Origin: Entomohabitans teleogrylli
GTDB lineage: Bacteria; Pseudomonadota; Gammaproteobacteria; Enterobacterales; Enterobacteriaceae
NCBI RefSeq assembly: GCF_001484765.1
Contig: NZ_KQ947376.1
Span: 248,001 to 312,000, forward strand
Length of the DNA stretch: 64,000 nucleotides
Reading direction: 5' to 3'
Below, in pieces: positions 61,303-64,000 of the stretch (positions are counted from its first letter, which is position 1; every line of letters starts with the position of its first letter). Below the pieces are notes generated by a model. That model made no database searches. It was not told where the DNA came from and saw nothing but the letters and a program-made list of their open reading frames with translations. Made by a program: the position numbers and the translations under genes.

Positions 61303-61369
61303 CGGCTGATTCTGTACCCGCAGCCTTGCTGTTGTTGCACTTTAAAAAAGAAACTACAGAGAGCAAGAC

Positions 61370-62770
61370 ATGGAAAAACAAATACAGGTGAAAAATAAAC
61401 CGCAAAGGGACACTGGCGATCTGGTGAAAGCCGCTGTTTCCGGCTGGTTGGGCACGGCGCTGGAGTTTATGGACTTTCAGCTCTACTCACTGGGGGCCGC
61501 GCTGGTCTTCCATGAGATTTTCTTCCCCGAGCAGTCTGCGGCAATGGCGCTGATTCTGGCGATGGGCACCTACGGCGCCGGGTATATTGCGCGTATTGTC
61601 GGCGCCTTTATCTTTGGTCGTATGGGGGACACCATCGGCCGTAAGAAAGTGCTGTTTATTACCATTACCATGATGGGGATCTGTACCACGCTGATCGGCG
61701 TGCTGCCGACCTATGCGCAGATCGGCATCATGGCGCCGGTGCTGCTGGTAACACTGCGTATCATTCAGGGGCTGGGGGCCGGGGCGGAGATTTCCGGCGC
61801 CGGCACCATGCTGGCGGAATATGCGCCGCGCGGTAAACGCGGGGTGATTTCATCGCTGGTGGCGATGGGCACCAACTGCGGTACCCTGAGCGCTACGGCA
61901 ATCTGGGCGGTGATGTTCTTCTTCCTCGATCGCGAAGAGCTGATCGCCTGGGGCTGGCGTATTCCGTTCCTGGCAAGCGTGGTGGTGATGTTCTTCGCCA
62001 TCTGGATCCGGATGAACCTTAAAGAGAGCCCGGTGTTTGAAGGGGCGCAGGAAACGGCGGCGGCAGCGCCGAAAGTGCTGAAAGACAATGACTCTTTCGG
62101 TGCGATGCTGAAAAGCAAATCGTTCTGGCTGGCGACCGGGCTGCGTTTCGGTCAGGCGGGCAACTCCGGTCTGATCCAGACCTTCCTGGCGGGTTATCTG
62201 GTGCAGACGCTGCTGTTCAGTAAGAGCATCCCAACCGATGCGCTGATGATAAGTTCGGTGCTGGGTTTTATCACCATTCCGCTGCTGGGCTGGTTGTCAG
62301 ATAAATTTGGCCGCCGGGTGCCATACATGATTGTCAACATTGGCGCCATTCTGCTGGCCTGGCCGATGCTGTCGATCATCGTCGACAAGAGTGTCGCGGT
62401 TAGCGTCACCATGGCCAGTATCATCATCATTCATAACGTGGCGGTGCTGGGGCTGTTTGCGCTGGAAAACATCACCATGGCGGAAATGTTTGGCTCCCGT
62501 AACCGCTTTACCCGCATGGCTATCTCTAAAGAGGCCGGCGGTCTGGTGGCGGTCGGGTTTGGCCCGCTGCTGGCCGGTATCTTCTGCAATATGACCGGCG
62601 CCTGGTGGCCGATTGCGGCGATGATGATCTGCTACTCGGTGATTGGGTTGATCTCCGCCATCTGTATGCCGGAAGTTGCCGACCGCGATCTGGAAGCGCC
62701 GCAGGATGCCGCCGATCCGTTACCGGCTCATCGCGCCCAGGGAGCAGGTTACTCCCGCGTGACTCACTAA
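61370..62770 (+). CDS. ydfJ: MHS-family sugar acid/metabolite:H+ symporter (YdfJ-like)
   Basis: A 466-residue major facilitator of the metabolite:H+ symporter (MHS) group. It shows GTALEFMDFQLYSLGAAL near the first helix, GRMGDTIGRKKVLF as the loop 2-3 motif, and RIIQGLGAGAEISGAGT in helix 4; about 12 helices in all. Position after rspAB and before a ydfI-like dehydrogenase fits E. coli ydfJ, which as I recall is interrupted by the Qin prophage in K-12. Here it is full length. The substrate is probably the sugar acid used by this cluster, unproven. Confidence 0.85.
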   Translation: MEKQIQVKNKPQRDTGDLVKAAVSGWLGTALEFMDFQLYSLGAALVFHEIFFPEQSAAMALILAMGTYGAGYIARIVGAFIFGRMGDTIGRKKVLFITITMMGICTTLIGVLPTYAQIGIMAPVLLVTLRIIQGLGAGAEISGAGTMLAEYAPRGKRGVISSLVAMGTNCGTLSATAIWAVMFFFLDREELIAWGWRIPFLASVVVMFFAIWIRMNLKESPVFEGAQETAAAAPKVLKDNDSFGAMLKSKSFWLATGLRFGQAGNSGLIQTFLAGYLVQTLLFSKSIPTDALMISSVLGFITIPLLGWLSDKFGRRVPYMIVNIGAILLAWPMLSIIVDKSVAVSVTMASIIIIHNVAVLGLFALENITMAEMFGSRNRFTRMAISKEAGGLVAVGFGPLLAGIFCNMTGAWWPIAAMMICYSVIGLISAICMPEVADRDLEAPQDAADPLPAHRAQGAGYSRVTH

Positions 62771-62878
62771 ACCGGCAAGCGTTATGGTTGCGGCACCGGG
62801 TGCATCAGCACGGCGGTGCCGCATTTTTTCAGACAGGCCTGGGCCTGCCAGCGAATGTCTTATCAAGCGAGTTTATAC

Positions 62879-64000
62879 ATGGAACTGAATCTATTAAAGG
62901 CTAACGCCATTGTGCCGGCTTACGATCGCGCCCGGCTGGTGACGCGCATGGTTCACCTGGGTTTTGGCGCTTTTCACCGCGCCCACCAGGCTGTCTATAG
63001 CGATATTCTGGCCGCGGAACATGACAGCGACTGGGGGTATTGCGAAGTAAACCTGATTGGCGGCGAGCAGCAAATTGCCGATCTGCAATGCCAGGGTCTG
63101 TTGTACACGGTAGCGGAAATGTCCGGCGATGGCTGGCATGCCCGGGTTCCCGGGGTTGTTAAACAGGCGCTACACGCCAGTGTCGATGGTCTTGAGGCCG
63201 TGCTGGAGGCAATGTGCCAGCCGGAGGTCGCCATTGTATCGATGACCATTACCGAAAAAGGCTACTGCCATGCGCCTGCCACCGGGCAACTGATGCTCGA
63301 TCATCCGTTGATTGCCGCCGATCTCGCCAGGCCGCAGCAGCCGGCGTCGGCTATCGGCGTGATTGTCGAAGCGCTGGCGCGGCGCCGCAGCGCGGGGATG
63401 AAACCGTTCACGGTCATGTCCTGCGATAATATGCCGGAGAATGGCCACGTGACCCGCAATGTCGTTACGGCCTATGCGGCGGCGCTGGATGCGGCGCTGG
63501 CACAGTGGATTAGTGACAATGTCACCTTTCCTTCCACAATGGTCGACCGCATTGTGCCGGCGGTGACCCCGGAAACCCTTGAGCGGATTGAGCAATTGAC
63601 CGGCGTGCGCGATCCGGCTGGCGTCGCCTGCGAGCCGTTCCGCCAGTGGGTGATCGAAGATAATTTTGTCGCCGGACGGCCGGCATGGGAGAAAGCCGGG
63701 GCGGAGCTGGTACAGGACGTGCTGCCTTTTGAAGAGATGAAATTGCGTATGCTCAACGGTAGCCACTCTTTCCTGGCGTATCTCGGCTACCTGGCCGGCT
63801 ATCAGCACATCAATGATTGCATGGAGGATGAAAACTATCGTCTTGCCGCGCATGCGCTGATGCTTGATGAACAGGCGCCGACGCTGAAAGTACAGGGGGT
63901 CGATCTGGCACGCTATGCCGCGCAACTGATCGAGCGTTATTGCAATCCGGCGCTGCGTCACCGAACCTGGCAGATCGCCATGGACGGCAGCCAGAAACTG
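62879..64000 (+). CDS. ydfI: Mannitol dehydrogenase-family oxidoreductase, YdfI-like (3' end outside window)
   Basis: The frame is open from the ATG at 62879 to the window edge (374 codons of an expected ~485). The N-terminal Rossmann region reads [18 protein letters not shown], then [19 protein letters not shown], and [11 protein letters not shown]. The catalytic segment [19 protein letters not shown] near 285 is the Lys/Asn/His core of the polyol dehydrogenase family (mannitol, fructuronate and mannonate oxidoreductases). Being next to RspA (mannonate dehydratase family), a role in hexuronate or polyol breakdown is plausible. The ribosome-binding site is weak. Confidence 0.88.
   Translation, partial: MELNLLKANAIVPAYDRARLVTRMVHLGFGAFHRAHQAVYSDILAAEHDSDWGYCEVNLIGGEQQIADLQCQGLLYTVAEMSGDGWHARVPGVVKQALHASVDGLEAVLEAMCQPEVAIVSMTITEKGYCHAPATGQLMLDHPLIAADLARPQQPASAIGVIVEALARRRSAGMKPFTVMSCDNMPENGHVTRNVVTAYAAALDAALAQWISDNVTFPSTMVDRIVPAVTPETLERIEQLTGVRDPAGVACEPFRQWVIEDNFVAGRPAWEKAGAELVQDVLPFEEMKLRMLNGSHSFLAYLGYLAGYQHINDCMEDENYRLAAHALMLDEQAPTLKVQGVDLARYAAQLIERYCNPALRHRTWQIAMDGSQKL

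Noticed and set aside
63170-63961. 263-codon open frame antisense to the ydfI-like gene
   Set aside because: The sense frame has the conserved polyol dehydrogenase motifs; the antisense frame has none.

Overview
The window is chromosomal DNA from a member of the Enterobacteriaceae. Almost every gene has a recognisable E. coli/Salmonella orthologue of near-identical length, and the gene order matches the terminus-proximal part of those genomes (slyA to tus to pntAB to mlc to speG to rspAB). Base composition is moderately GC-rich in the genes, with several AT-rich intergenic stretches. The genus cannot be fixed from sequence alone. I see no rRNA, tRNA, CRISPR array, transposase or intact prophage.

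Layout. 1-3342: the ydhIJK efflux genes, divergent from slyA, then slyB. 3619-8229: anmK (murein recycling), mliC (lysozyme inhibitor), pdxH and pdxY (vitamin B6) flanking tyrS. 8267-10472: gstA and the dipeptide transporter dtpA. 11157-17242: the minus-strand rsxABCDGE-nth operon, a membrane electron-transfer complex and endonuclease III. 17353-18106: ydgK and cnu. 18936-24069: add and the malXY/malI system. 24097-30606: ydgA, manA, fumA, fumC. 30623-35870: tus with its Ter site, rstB-rstA, folM and ydgI. 36061-42416: ydgH, pntAB, uspE and fnr. 42621-47920: ogt, an orphan phage-spanin-like gene, smrA, tqsA, mdtJI and ydgD. 48024-53896: ydgU, asr, an M32 carboxypeptidase, ynfM/ynfL and mlc. 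54016-58813: bioD2, clcB, a decayed osmoprotectant-transporter scar, ynfD, ynfC, speG and ynfB. 59064-64000: rspA, rspB, a ydfJ-like transporter and the start of a ydfI-like polyol dehydrogenase.

Regulation visible in the DNA: a perfect SlyA palindrome before slyA, two MalI operators around a CRP site in the malX-malI gap, an FNR box before fnr, CRP and Mlc-type sites before mlc, an RstA box before asr (rstAB is about 15 kb away), and a Ter site in the tus promoter that also places the window in the replication terminus zone. The Ter site polarity is the usual autorepressing arrangement.

No large unknown system is present. The least explained items are the orphan Rz-like gene with a strong ribosome-binding site in the ogt-smrA gap, a pair of near-palindromes exactly 20 bp apart between malY and add, and the internally deleted osmU-type operon beside clcB.
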